From: an uncultured Paracoccaceae bacterium
GTDB lineage: Bacteria > Pseudomonadota > Alphaproteobacteria > Rhodobacterales > Rhodobacteraceae
Assembly (NCBI GenBank): GCA_947488605.1
Contig: CANKZJ010000006.1
Span: 116,850 to 180,849, forward strand
Length of the DNA: 64,000 nucleotides
Direction: 5' to 3'
Shown one piece after another: positions 10,001-19,034 of this stretch. Each line of letters starts with the position of its first letter. The stretch's first letter is position 1. The position numbers and the translations under genes are program-made. The notes under the pieces are model-generated. The model was not told the DNA's origin and ran no database searches. It saw only the letters and a list, made by a program, of their open reading frames with translations.

Positions 10001-10593
10001 GCGGCACCTCCGACCGGGCCGACGCCCAGAATAGCCAATAAAATGCCCGCAATCATCGCGGTAGAGATCAGCGAAAGAACAATCGCAATGATCGCCTTTC
10101 CAAGATTGTTGTAGCCATGCAGGACATTCACAAAATTGACGAAACACCACAGCAGCGCACCCAGCGACAGCATGCCAAAGATCGACGCAATCGCAGGGCT
10201 GACCAGAACAAGTACCAACTGGATGGCTTCCAACGTCAGGCTAATTGATTGAAACCAAACGATAATTGCCAACGTCGCGACCAGCGTCCCCGTACCACCC
10301 ATCAGGGTACCTACGTAATAGATGCCAACCACCAGCAACGCCAAAAAGATCCCCATGATCGACACATAGGCGAAGGGCGCCAAGGCAAAGACGCTTTCCT
10401 GAAATGCAACAGGCGCAGGCGAAACCATCTGCAATCCCGACAACAGCAACACGTTGAGAACCGCAACCAGTGCCAGCGCTGTCCACAAAGCTTCACGTGG
10501 CAGATCGAGCGCCACAACTTTGCGCGCCATCTCGGACGGTTCCATGATGCTGCTCCAAACGGCGCGCATCCAAGTCTGAAAATCAAAAGTCAT
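9997..10593 (-). CDS. YIP1-family membrane protein
   Basis: Five or so hydrophobic segments, IMEPSEMARKVVALDLPREALW start; overlaps sufS start. Confidence 0.65.
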   Translation of the reverse strand: MTFDFQTWMRAVWSSIMEPSEMARKVVALDLPREALWTALALVAVLNVLLLSGLQMVSPAPVAFQESVFALAPFAYVSIMGIFLALLVVGIYYVGTLMGGTGTLVATLAIIVWFQSISLTLEAIQLVLVLVSPAIASIFGMLSLGALLWCFVNFVNVLHGYNNLGKAIIAIVLSLISTAMIAGILLAILGVGPVGGAA

Positions 10594-11093
10594 GGTTTGC
10601 TTTCTGCCTCGCGCAGGGTTTGCACCCATATCACAAGAAATACAATTGCGCCGATACTGCCCACCAGCACGGCCTGTGATCCCGGGCCAATCATGCCACG
10701 CACCAGCCCATACAACAAAAACATCGGTGAGGTCGCCAAAAGCGTCCAGAACAATGCGAGCCTTGCGGAATACCAACTGCCTTTTCCACCTAGGATTTTC
10801 GCAATCACATGCGACAAGGCCGCGATGCCATACATGAACAGCGGCAGAACGATGACAGCACTAAAGAACGTATACGTCATCATCCCTTCAAAGTTCATTT
10901 CTGGCGGCCAAGGCGACGGCTCAAACCCATCAGCGACACGGCGCAACCGCGGCCATTGCGCGACGAAGATCAGAAAACAGCTGACCATCAAATAGACAAT
11001 GGCGCGATCTTCGCGGCGGCCTTGCAGCAGCAAATCGTGCATCACGGCACGCGGTCTGCGCCAGGTCCGCACTATGTCGTTGGTGACGGGCAT
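10590..11093 (-). CDS. YIP1-like membrane protein
   Basis: Polytopic 167 aa protein; overlaps neighbours within suf operon. Confidence 0.6.
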   Translation of the reverse strand: MPVTNDIVRTWRRPRAVMHDLLLQGRREDRAIVYLMVSCFLIFVAQWPRLRRVADGFEPSPWPPEMNFEGMMTYTFFSAVIVLPLFMYGIAALSHVIAKILGGKGSWYSARLALFWTLLATSPMFLLYGLVRGMIGPGSQAVLVGSIGAIVFLVIWVQTLREAESKP

Positions 11094-12379
11094 TACCGGT
11101 GCCGCTTGAGCCAGCCTTCCAGCCGGTCGCGCAGGTCCTCCGCCAATCCTTCGTCTTCGATCTCTTCCAAAGCTTCGGCCAAGAATGAAAGCGTCAACAA
11201 ATTGCGGGCCTCATCATGCGAAATGCCACGCGAGCGCAGGTAAAACAACGCCGTCTCATCAATCGCACCGGATGTGGAGCCATGCGAACACGCCACATCA
11301 TCTGCATAAATCTCAAGCTCGGGCTTGGCGAGGAATTGACTATCGTCATCCAACAAGAGCGATTGACTGATTTGATAACCGTCTGTCTTCTGCGCGCCTT
11401 CTTTCACCAGAATCTTACCTTGGAAAACGCCGGTTGCACCGTTGCGCAGCACTTTCTTAAAGACCTGTCGGCTTTCGCCGTTCAAGGCGTCATGCGTGAC
11501 AAACACCGTGTCATCATGGTGAAAATCTTTGCCATCCCCGACACAAATGCCCGCCACATGGGCAATGGCGTCGTCGCCAACGATCTCTAGAATGCATTCA
11601 TTGCGTGTCAAAACCCCGTTGAACGTCAAGGTGAATGACTTGAACGTGGAATTCGCAGCAATCCTTGCAAAACAATGCGTTACAGCGCGACGTTCATGAT
11701 CACGGCCTTGCGCGCGGACGTGGTTAAACTTACCACCCTCGCCAACTTCGACCTCAAGTTGCTTCGAAAAACGCGCTGCCGCTGGCCCCGTTTCCAGCAA
11801 TGTGACCTCAGCGCCCGCTTCAACCTTCACCAGATTATGCAAGATCGCATCCGACGACACGTCCTTGTGCAAATAGATAAAGTTAATTGGCTTGGATGCC
11901 TTGCCGGTCACCCGGATCACGATGCCGTCGGTGGCGAGTGCGGTGTTCAGCGTGGCCAATGGCCGCTCGACCGGCTTTTGCCCGCGTGCTTCCAAGACGC
12001 CGTATAGCTCTTTGGCCCAGTGAATATCTGTGGCCATTGCATCTGCAAGGCGCTCAATCTCGACCCCTTCTGCGGACAAATCGTCGGACGCATGCGCATC
12101 AAACACACCATCCACAAAAACGATTTTGACACGGTCCACATCTGCAAAGAGCGGACCTTCGTCATTGACGAAAAGCGCTGCATCTGGCGTATCCGTCGCG
12201 GTCAAAGACGTAGGGTCGGTGTATTTCCAATACTCATCCCGCTTGGTGGGCAGACCCATCTGACGCACGCGCTCTAAGGCGTCCGCGCGCACCGCATTGC
12301 TCCATGCCGCCCCTTGCGGGACGTCTACATCGGTCAACCGGGCCTCGGTGGTATCAATCTTTAGTTTTGCAAGCGCCAT
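11093..12379 (-). CDS. sufD: Fe-S cluster assembly protein SufD
   Basis: C-terminal VACSHGSTSGAIDETALFYLRSRGISHDEARNLL. Confidence 0.95.
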   Translation of the reverse strand: MALAKLKIDTTEARLTDVDVPQGAAWSNAVRADALERVRQMGLPTKRDEYWKYTDPTSLTATDTPDAALFVNDEGPLFADVDRVKIVFVDGVFDAHASDDLSAEGVEIERLADAMATDIHWAKELYGVLEARGQKPVERPLATLNTALATDGIVIRVTGKASKPINFIYLHKDVSSDAILHNLVKVEAGAEVTLLETGPAAARFSKQLEVEVGEGGKFNHVRAQGRDHERRAVTHCFARIAANSTFKSFTLTFNGVLTRNECILEIVGDDAIAHVAGICVGDGKDFHHDDTVFVTHDALNGESRQVFKKVLRNGATGVFQGKILVKEGAQKTDGYQISQSLLLDDDSQFLAKPELEIYADDVACSHGSTSGAIDETALFYLRSRGISHDEARNLLTLSFLAEALEEIEDEGLAEDLRDRLEGWLKRHR

Positions 12380-13134
12380 CAGGCCACCTCTGCCAGAATA
12401 TCAGCATAGCCGTTGTTTTCGACCTCAAGCGCCAATTCCGGACCGCCCGATTTCACGATACGGCCGTCAGCCATGATGTGCACGATGTCTGGCTTAATAT
12501 GGTCGAGCAGCCGCTGGTAGTGCGTGATCACAAGGAACGACCGCCCTTCGGAGCGTAGCGCGTTCACACCCTCGGACACCAATTTCATCGCGTCCACGTC
12601 AAGACCGGAATCAGTCTCGTCCAGAATGCACATCTTTGGCTCAAGCATCGCCATCTGCAGGATTTCATTGCGCTTTTTCTCGCCACCAGAAAAGCCAACA
12701 TTGACCGGACGCTTCAGCATATCCGCATCAATCTTTAGATCTTTGGCTTTCGCGCGAACTTCTTTGAGGAAGTCACCGGCGCTCAACTCGTCTTCGCCGC
12801 GCGCCTTGCGCTGTGCGTTCACTGCTGTGCGCAGAAACGTCATATTGCCAACGCCCGGAATTTCAACAGGGTATTGAAACGCAAGGAACAGGCCGTTCGC
12901 AGCACGATCCTCAGGCTCCATTTCAAGCAGGTCTTCACCCTCAAGTGCAGCTGAGCCGCCTGTCACCTCGTAGCCGCCTTTTCCAGACAAGACATACGAT
13001 AATGTCGATTTGCCTGACCCGTTTGGCCCCATGATCGCGTGAACGCTGCCAGGCTCAATTTTCAGGTCCACACCTTTAAGGATTTGCTTGTCTTCTTCTT
13101 CCAGTTTGACCTTCAGGCCTTTGATTTCCAGCAT
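12379..13134 (-). CDS. sufC: Fe-S cluster assembly ATPase SufC
   Basis: Walker A GPNGSGKST, LSGKGGYEVT, FSGGEKKRNEI, ILDETDSGLDVDAMK. Confidence 0.97.
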   Translation of the reverse strand: MLEIKGLKVKLEEEDKQILKGVDLKIEPGSVHAIMGPNGSGKSTLSYVLSGKGGYEVTGGSAALEGEDLLEMEPEDRAANGLFLAFQYPVEIPGVGNMTFLRTAVNAQRKARGEDELSAGDFLKEVRAKAKDLKIDADMLKRPVNVGFSGGEKKRNEILQMAMLEPKMCILDETDSGLDVDAMKLVSEGVNALRSEGRSFLVITHYQRLLDHIKPDIVHIMADGRIVKSGGPELALEVENNGYADILAEVA

Positions 13135-13226
13135 ATTATTCCCCTGAGGATAAGTGTGTTACGCGCACGACAAAGACCCTGCATGGCATAAACCAGCAGA
13201 GCAATTGTCGTTCTTAAGAGTGAAAT

Positions 13227-13739
13227 TTAGAGACCGAAGACCGATCCGCGGTAGACGATCGAATGTTGTGTTGTGGTTTGCATTACCTGCTCGACGTGCG
13301 CGGTGGTGTAGATGATCGCCATTTGATCCGGCCAACGCCAAATCAGGTTGTGTCCGGCCACCATCATCACGGCGATCCCTGCGATCTGTGCAATCCGTTC
13401 TGTTATTGTGCGCTTGTTGGTCATCGCGGCCAACAACATGACGCCCCAAAATGCGACAAAGATTTCCAGAAAAGTCACGACGCTGCTGGATTCGATCAAT
13501 CCGAAATACCGGATGCGAATGACTTGCGCGACCATCAGTGCGAAAGCCCCAAGGATCATCGAGACGAGGACGATCGACAAAACAGTCGGCTCTTCCTTGG
13601 CTTTCTTGATCTTGGCTCCGCTGACGCGTTTGGGAATTTGCATCCCCAGATTTGGGTCGTAGTAACCTTGATTGCGCGGGCTCTTGATCCGCTTCACACG
13701 TTTGCGAAAATCGTTGATATCGTGCTTGGCTGCGCCCAT
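13227..13739 (-). CDS. Hypothetical membrane protein between sufB and sufC
   Basis: MGAAKHDINDFRKRV start; several TM segments; longer start at 13838 also open. Confidence 0.65.
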   Translation of the reverse strand: MGAAKHDINDFRKRVKRIKSPRNQGYYDPNLGMQIPKRVSGAKIKKAKEEPTVLSIVLVSMILGAFALMVAQVIRIRYFGLIESSSVVTFLEIFVAFWGVMLLAAMTNKRTITERIAQIAGIAVMMVAGHNLIWRWPDQMAIIYTTAHVEQVMQTTTQHSIVYRGSVFGL

Positions 13740-13853
13740 CGCCTTTGATCCCATATCCCCTGCGTTCCAAGCTGGATCGCATCCAACTTGGGCAAGAAAT
13801 AGGCCGCGAAGTGACAAGGTCGCGACAAAGCTTCTCAACAGTGGGTTGCATGG

Positions 13854-15377
13854 TTAGCCAACGGACCCTTCAAGCGAAATCGCGACAAGCGCTTGCGCTT
13901 CCATCGCAAATTCCATCGGCAGCGCTTGCAGCACTTCCTTACAAAATCCGTTCACGACCAAGGCCACAGCCTCTTCCTCGTCCATCCCGCGCGAGCGGCA
14001 ATAGAACAGCTGATCATCGTCCACCTTTGATGTGGTCGCCTCATGTTCAACCCGTGAAGAATTATTCTTTACCTCGATATATGGCACGGTATGCGCGCCG
14101 CATTTGTCACCAATCAGCAAGCTGTCACACTGCGTGTGATTGCGCGACGACTTCGCCTTTGGGTGCATGGAAACAAGGCCGCGGTAGGTGTTCTGCGCCT
14201 TGCCGGCACTGATCCCCTTGGACACAATCCGCGACTTTGTGTTCTTGCCCAGATGCACCATCTTGGTGCCGGTGTCGGCCTGCTGCATGTTATTGGCAAT
14301 CGCGATTGAATAAAACTCGCCTTGGCTGTCGTCGCCGCGCAGAATGCAGCTTGGATACTTCCAAGTGACCGCAGACCCCGTCTCGACTTGTGTCCACATC
14401 ACCTTGGACCGATCACCACGGCAGTCCGCGCGCTTGGTCACAAAGTTATAGATACCGCCATTGCCGTCTTCATCACCGGGATACCAGTTTTGGACGGTGG
14501 AATACTTCACCTCTGCGTCTTCTTCGATGATGATTTCCACAACTGCGGCATGTAGCTGGGCCACATCGCGCTTGGGTGCGGTGCATCCTTCAAGGTAGGA
14601 GACATAAGACCCCTTGTCCGCGATGATCAGCGTCCGTTCAAACTGGCCCGTATTCTCGGCGTTAATGCGGAAATATGTGCTCAACTCCATCGGGCAGCGC
14701 ACGCCTGGTGGGATGTAGACGAATGACCCGTCCGAAAAGACAGCCGAATTCAGCGTCGCATAAAAATTGTCAGACGCAGGCACGACCGTGCCAAGATACT
14801 TCTTTACCAACTCAGGATGATCGCGGATCGCCTCCGAGATCGAACAAAAGATGACACCGGCCTTCTTCAGTTCTGCTTGGAAAGTCGTGCCAACCGAAAC
14901 GCTGTCAAAAACAGCATCGACAGCGACCTTTCGGCCTTCGGCAGGCATATCTTCCGCACCCTCGACACCAGCCAAAATAGCCTGCTCTTTCAATGGGATA
15001 CCAAGCTTCGCGTATGTCGCCAACAGCTTCGGATCGACCTCTTCCAGCGACTTTGGTTTGACTTCCATGCTTTTGGGGCGTGCGTAATAAAAGATGTCCT
15101 GAAAATCGATCTCGGGGTAGTTGACCATCGCCCATTTGGGCTCTTTCATCTTGCCCCAACGCTCAAACGCGGACAAACGCCAGTCTGTCATCCACTCGGG
15201 TTCTTCGTTCTTGCTAGAAATCAGACGCACGATATCGGTGTTCACGCCCTTTGGCGCGTAGTCCATCTCGATCTCAGTTGCCCAGCCGTGTTTATATGGG
15301 CCCGAGAGTTCCTTGACCGCATCCACGGTGTCCTGATCAACGCCTTCTTTGACCTCAACGGTATCCAAAGCTGTCAT
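13854..15377 (-). CDS. sufB: Fe-S cluster assembly protein SufB
   Basis: [62 protein letters not shown]. Confidence 0.97.
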   Translation of the reverse strand: MTALDTVEVKEGVDQDTVDAVKELSGPYKHGWATEIEMDYAPKGVNTDIVRLISSKNEEPEWMTDWRLSAFERWGKMKEPKWAMVNYPEIDFQDIFYYARPKSMEVKPKSLEEVDPKLLATYAKLGIPLKEQAILAGVEGAEDMPAEGRKVAVDAVFDSVSVGTTFQAELKKAGVIFCSISEAIRDHPELVKKYLGTVVPASDNFYATLNSAVFSDGSFVYIPPGVRCPMELSTYFRINAENTGQFERTLIIADKGSYVSYLEGCTAPKRDVAQLHAAVVEIIIEEDAEVKYSTVQNWYPGDEDGNGGIYNFVTKRADCRGDRSKVMWTQVETGSAVTWKYPSCILRGDDSQGEFYSIAIANNMQQADTGTKMVHLGKNTKSRIVSKGISAGKAQNTYRGLVSMHPKAKSSRNHTQCDSLLIGDKCGAHTVPYIEVKNNSSRVEHEATTSKVDDDQLFYCRSRGMDEEEAVALVVNGFCKEVLQALPMEFAMEAQALVAISLEGSVG

Positions 15378-15389
15378 GTGTTCATCCTC

Positions 15390-16421
15390 TCAAGCAGCGC
15401 GACGTCGCGCTCGTTTTTCGCTCCAAGCCTGCGCAAACCGCAGAACTTCGTCTTCAGTCGTCTCGATGCCCAGTGACACGCGCACAGCGCTTGATGCCAC
15501 GTCATCGTCAAGTCCCAGCGCTTGCAGCACCCGACTGGTTTTCACCTTGCCACTTGAACAGGCAGAGCCTGCCGAAATCGCAAAACCAGCCAAATCCATC
15601 GCCATCACCTGCGTCTCGCCTTTCCACCCCGGAGTGGCAAAACAACTTGTGTTGGGCAAACGATGCGACCCTTTCCCGACAAAAATAGTATTCTTTTCGG
15701 CGGCCTCAATGGCTGTTTCTAGAATATTTCTAAGTTTGGCAACCCGCTCCCATTTTCCGGCCGCCAAATCAGCCTGTGCCGCAGCCGCGGCAGCGCCCAT
15801 TCCGGCAATGGCAACAACGTTTTCGGTGCCCGACCGGCGACCCATTTCTTGGCCGCCACCCTTGATTTGCGCAGCAATATCCGTGCCTTGCGGAAAGATC
15901 AGCGCACCGACACCTTTTGGGCCGCCAAATTTATGCGCCGATAACAACACCATGCCCACGCCAGCCCATGAAAATGCAAAGGGCACCTTGCCAAATCCTT
16001 GGGTAATGTCACTGACCGCCAAACCGTTGGGTAGTTCCTGCACAATACCCGTCTCGGAATTCGCCAATTGCATTGTCGCGCGGCCCGGATCATCAACCTG
16101 AACCGCGCCATCAAGTACTGGCAAACATGCATCCACCCAAGCATGGACTGCATCATGCTCGATCGGTGCCGCCATTAACCCACGTCCAGCCAAAGCCAGT
16201 GCCGCCGCTTCTGTCGCACCAGACGTAAACACGACATCCGCACCCGACGCGCCCACAGCCTCGGCAATCTGGCTGCGCGCTGTCTCAACAATCCCCTTCG
16301 CCGCACGGCCTTCGGCATGCACTGAAGAAGGATTGCCCACGACATCCATCGCGGCAATCATCGCCGCCTGCGCCTCATCGCGCAAAGGCGTGGTCGCATT
16401 ATGATCCAGATAGGTTCTCAT
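15390..16421 (-). CDS. Cysteine desulfurase (IscS/NifS-like)
   Basis: MRTYLDHNATTPLRDEAQAAMIAAMDVVGNPSSVHAEGRAAK; SAHKFGGPKGVGAL; GSACSSGKV. Confidence 0.92.
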   Translation of the reverse strand: MRTYLDHNATTPLRDEAQAAMIAAMDVVGNPSSVHAEGRAAKGIVETARSQIAEAVGASGADVVFTSGATEAAALALAGRGLMAAPIEHDAVHAWVDACLPVLDGAVQVDDPGRATMQLANSETGIVQELPNGLAVSDITQGFGKVPFAFSWAGVGMVLLSAHKFGGPKGVGALIFPQGTDIAAQIKGGGQEMGRRSGTENVVAIAGMGAAAAAAQADLAAGKWERVAKLRNILETAIEAAEKNTIFVGKGSHRLPNTSCFATPGWKGETQVMAMDLAGFAISAGSACSSGKVKTSRVLQALGLDDDVASSAVRVSLGIETTEDEVLRFAQAWSEKRARRRAA

Positions 16422-16490
16422 CTCATCATCTTGCCAAAAATACTCCGGGGGAGGCCGCAGGCCGGGGGCAGCGCCCCTCTTGGACACTCA

Positions 16491-16952
16491 TCAGGCGTCA
16501 TCCACTACTTCAAACAAAGCAGGCACCGCAGGACAGGGCGCTAACTCATTGCTGACCACATCCGACAATCGGGCTTGATGCAAGAACACGTAAACATGGG
16601 CACTCAGCCCTTCCCACAAACGGTTCGTCATGGATTGCGCACGCGACCCGGACGCGGCACCCGACGCACCCGCCCCTTTGTGCATCGCTGATACCGTTTC
16701 ATCGACAGCACCTAAAATCTCGGCCACGCGAATATCAACAGCAGGTCGTGCAAGGCGGTACCCGCCACCCGGACCGCGCACAGAATCAACCAACCCCGCG
16801 CGGCGCAACTTGACAAAGAGTTGCTCTAGATAGGGCAATGAAATGTCCTGTCGCTTGGAAATCTCGGTCAAATTGACCAGCGCGCCATCCTTTTGCAAAG
16901 CAAGATCAGCCAAAGCGACCATTGCATAGCGGCCTTTGGTGCTTAATTTCAT
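16491..16952 (-). CDS. iscR: Rrf2-family regulator IscR (single-Cys Rhodobacterales type)
   Basis: MKLSTKGRYAMVALADLALQ; first gene of the suf operon; cluster-binding CX5CX5C absent. Confidence 0.9.
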   Translation of the reverse strand: MKLSTKGRYAMVALADLALQKDGALVNLTEISKRQDISLPYLEQLFVKLRRAGLVDSVRGPGGGYRLARPAVDIRVAEILGAVDETVSAMHKGAGASGAASGSRAQSMTNRLWEGLSAHVYVFLHQARLSDVVSNELAPCPAVPALFEVVDDA

Positions 16953-17048
16953 TGGCTTCCCCCGGGAATATAGGCGCAATTACATTGACGTGGCAGCCGT
17001 GCATCATTACTTCACCGTGACCACGACAATTAAGGCGAAAAGCCCTAG

Positions 17049-17065
17049 TTTAGAATCTTTCTAAG
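17049..17065. promoter_or_regulatory. ICE-like dyad (putative Irr/iron control element) upstream of iscR-suf
   Basis: TTTAGAA-TCT-TTCTAAG, inner TTAGAA/TTCTAA perfect dyad in the iscR promoter region. Confidence 0.55.
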
Positions 17066-17123
17066 GTGTCTGCGCATTTTCGTCAATAATGCAGCAGGCA
17101 ACCCAAGCAGCGACGGAACACGA

Positions 17124-17777
17124 ATGCCCGAAGTCATCTTTCCCGGACCAGAAGGTCGCCTTGAAGGCCGCTATCACCCCCAAAAAGATCGCGATGCGCC
17201 AATAGCGATCGTACTGCACCCGCATCCGCAGTTTGGCGGGACGATGAACAACCGTGTCGTCTACAATCTGCATTATGCGTTTTATAACATGGGCTTCACC
17301 GTGTTGCGGTTCAACTTCCGCGGTGTCGGTCGTAGCCAAGGCGAATATGACCAAGGTGTCGGCGAACTTTCAGACGCGGCCTCCGCCCTCGATTATCTGC
17401 AGTCAATGAACAACAACGCCAAGCATTGCTGGGTTGCTGGATTCTCATTCGGCGCATGGATCGGTATGCAACTCTTGATGCGGCGTCCGGAAATCACAGG
17501 CTTCATCTCGGTCAGCCCACCGGCCAACATGTATGACTTTAGCTTTCTGGCACCCTGCCCGTCTTCTGGCTTGATCATCAACGGGTCAAACGACCGTGTT
17601 GCACCACCTGCCGACACAGTGACGCTTGTGAATAAACTGCACGAACAAAAGGGTATCACCGTCACGCATGACGAAATGCACGGTGCGGGTCACTTCTTTG
17701 AAGACCCTCATATGGACCCTATGATTGATACGGTACGGACCTATGTGCGCCGTCGTCTTACGGAAACCACGCGGTAA
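17124..17777 (+). CDS. Alpha/beta hydrolase
   Basis: GMLHPHPQFGGTMNN-type (IVLHPHPQFGGTMNNRVV), GFSFGAWIG nucleophile elbow, MHGAGHFF. Confidence 0.85.
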   Translation: MPEVIFPGPEGRLEGRYHPQKDRDAPIAIVLHPHPQFGGTMNNRVVYNLHYAFYNMGFTVLRFNFRGVGRSQGEYDQGVGELSDAASALDYLQSMNNNAKHCWVAGFSFGAWIGMQLLMRRPEITGFISVSPPANMYDFSFLAPCPSSGLIINGSNDRVAPPADTVTLVNKLHEQKGITVTHDEMHGAGHFFEDPHMDPMIDTVRTYVRRRLTETTR

Positions 17778-17779
17778 TC

Positions 17780-18322
17780 ATGGCAGACTCCTATCTAGAA
17801 CGCGTTGCTGGGGAATTGGCCGATCTTGCATTGGCCGATGAAGAGCGCACGGCAGACGAAAAAATCGTCAACGAGATTGCCGAAGTGTTGGGGTCATCGT
17901 CACAGACGCTACAAGAGGCCTATCTCACGGCCATACGTGTGCGCCGTGCCGAAGCCCGCGCGCGCGGCATCTTGATCGAACGTGGCGGCGAAATTCTTGT
18001 GTCAAAGCGGCGCATGATCACCGATGAACGTGATGGCACGTCGCGCAAAGAAAAACGCGACCCGACGCAGTTCGAGCGCCCCACCGAAAAGACAAAGAAG
18101 ACCGACGAAAAGCCTGAAGACATTGACGAGCCAGATAGCGCGGAAGAGCCCGACATCGTTGACGATGACGTGGTGGAACCAGATCAGGAGACGGCCAAGG
18201 ACGAAGACCGCGAAGAAGACAGTCTCGATGATGTGATGGAACTGCTTGATACGGCCTTTGCCTCGGCGGATGGCGCGAAATCAGACAAATCCAAAGTTAC
18301 CCCATCGCGTCCGAAACGCTGA
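17780..18322 (+). CDS. Hypothetical protein with acidic C-terminal half
   Basis: 180 aa ORF; Glu/Asp/Lys-rich C-terminal region; between two conserved co-directional genes. Confidence 0.7.
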   Translation: MADSYLERVAGELADLALADEERTADEKIVNEIAEVLGSSSQTLQEAYLTAIRVRRAEARARGILIERGGEILVSKRRMITDERDGTSRKEKRDPTQFERPTEKTKKTDEKPEDIDEPDSAEEPDIVDDDVVEPDQETAKDEDREEDSLDDVMELLDTAFASADGAKSDKSKVTPSRPKR

Positions 18323-18334
18323 TCGGCCCGGTTG

Positions 18335-18919
18335 ATGTCGCGCATTGATGCTCAGCTCGCGTTCCTTACGGAAGCAGACAAACTCAAATCAACCCTGCGC
18401 GCCACAACGCTGTGTGATGGATCGCGTCTTGAAAACTCGGGTGAACATAGCTGGCATATCGCCCTTTATGCGATGGTCATGGCTGAACATGCGGCCCAAC
18501 GGGTCAACATTGACCGGGTCATCAAAATGCTTTTGATCCATGATCTTGTGGAAATTGACGCAGGCGATAACCCGATCCACGGCAACCATGATCCTGCCGA
18601 GATGGAAGTAATCGAGCAAGCCGCAGCAGACCGTATCTTTGGCCTGCTCCCCGATGATCAGGCAACAGCTTTTCGCGCGCTTTGGGACGAGTTTGAAGCC
18701 GCTGAAACCAATGATGCAGTCTTTGCAAAATCCATAGACCGCGTGCAGCCTGTGATCTCCAATCTTGAAACCGGCGGCGGGACATGGCCGGCCTACAATG
18801 TCACCGCCGCACAACTGCAATCGCGTGTCGGGGTGAAGGTCCAAAAAGGCGCGCCAGCAGTCTGGACCGCACTCAAAGCGCGGATCGATGCTTGGTTTGC
18901 AGAAAATACAACCAACTGA
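18335..18919 (+). CDS. HD-domain hydrolase (YfbR-like)
   Basis: ENSGEHSWHIALYAMVMAEHA, LLIHDLVEIDAGD. Confidence 0.88.
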   Translation: MSRIDAQLAFLTEADKLKSTLRATTLCDGSRLENSGEHSWHIALYAMVMAEHAAQRVNIDRVIKMLLIHDLVEIDAGDNPIHGNHDPAEMEVIEQAAADRIFGLLPDDQATAFRALWDEFEAAETNDAVFAKSIDRVQPVISNLETGGGTWPAYNVTAAQLQSRVGVKVQKGAPAVWTALKARIDAWFAENTTN

Positions 18920-19034
18920 CAAAACCGGCGGCACAAGCGCCGCAAAGACACCGATAACCTTTATTTCCTCTATACAAACGAGGGCCACAGGCGTAGGGCG
19001 CAGGTCTTAACGCCGCCAGAAAGCTGTAACCGAC

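Noticed and set aside
13159-13851. 230-aa minus-strand ORF
   Set aside because: Out-of-frame shadow of the hydrophobic ORF 13227..13838, Arg/Gln-rich translation with no domain sense.
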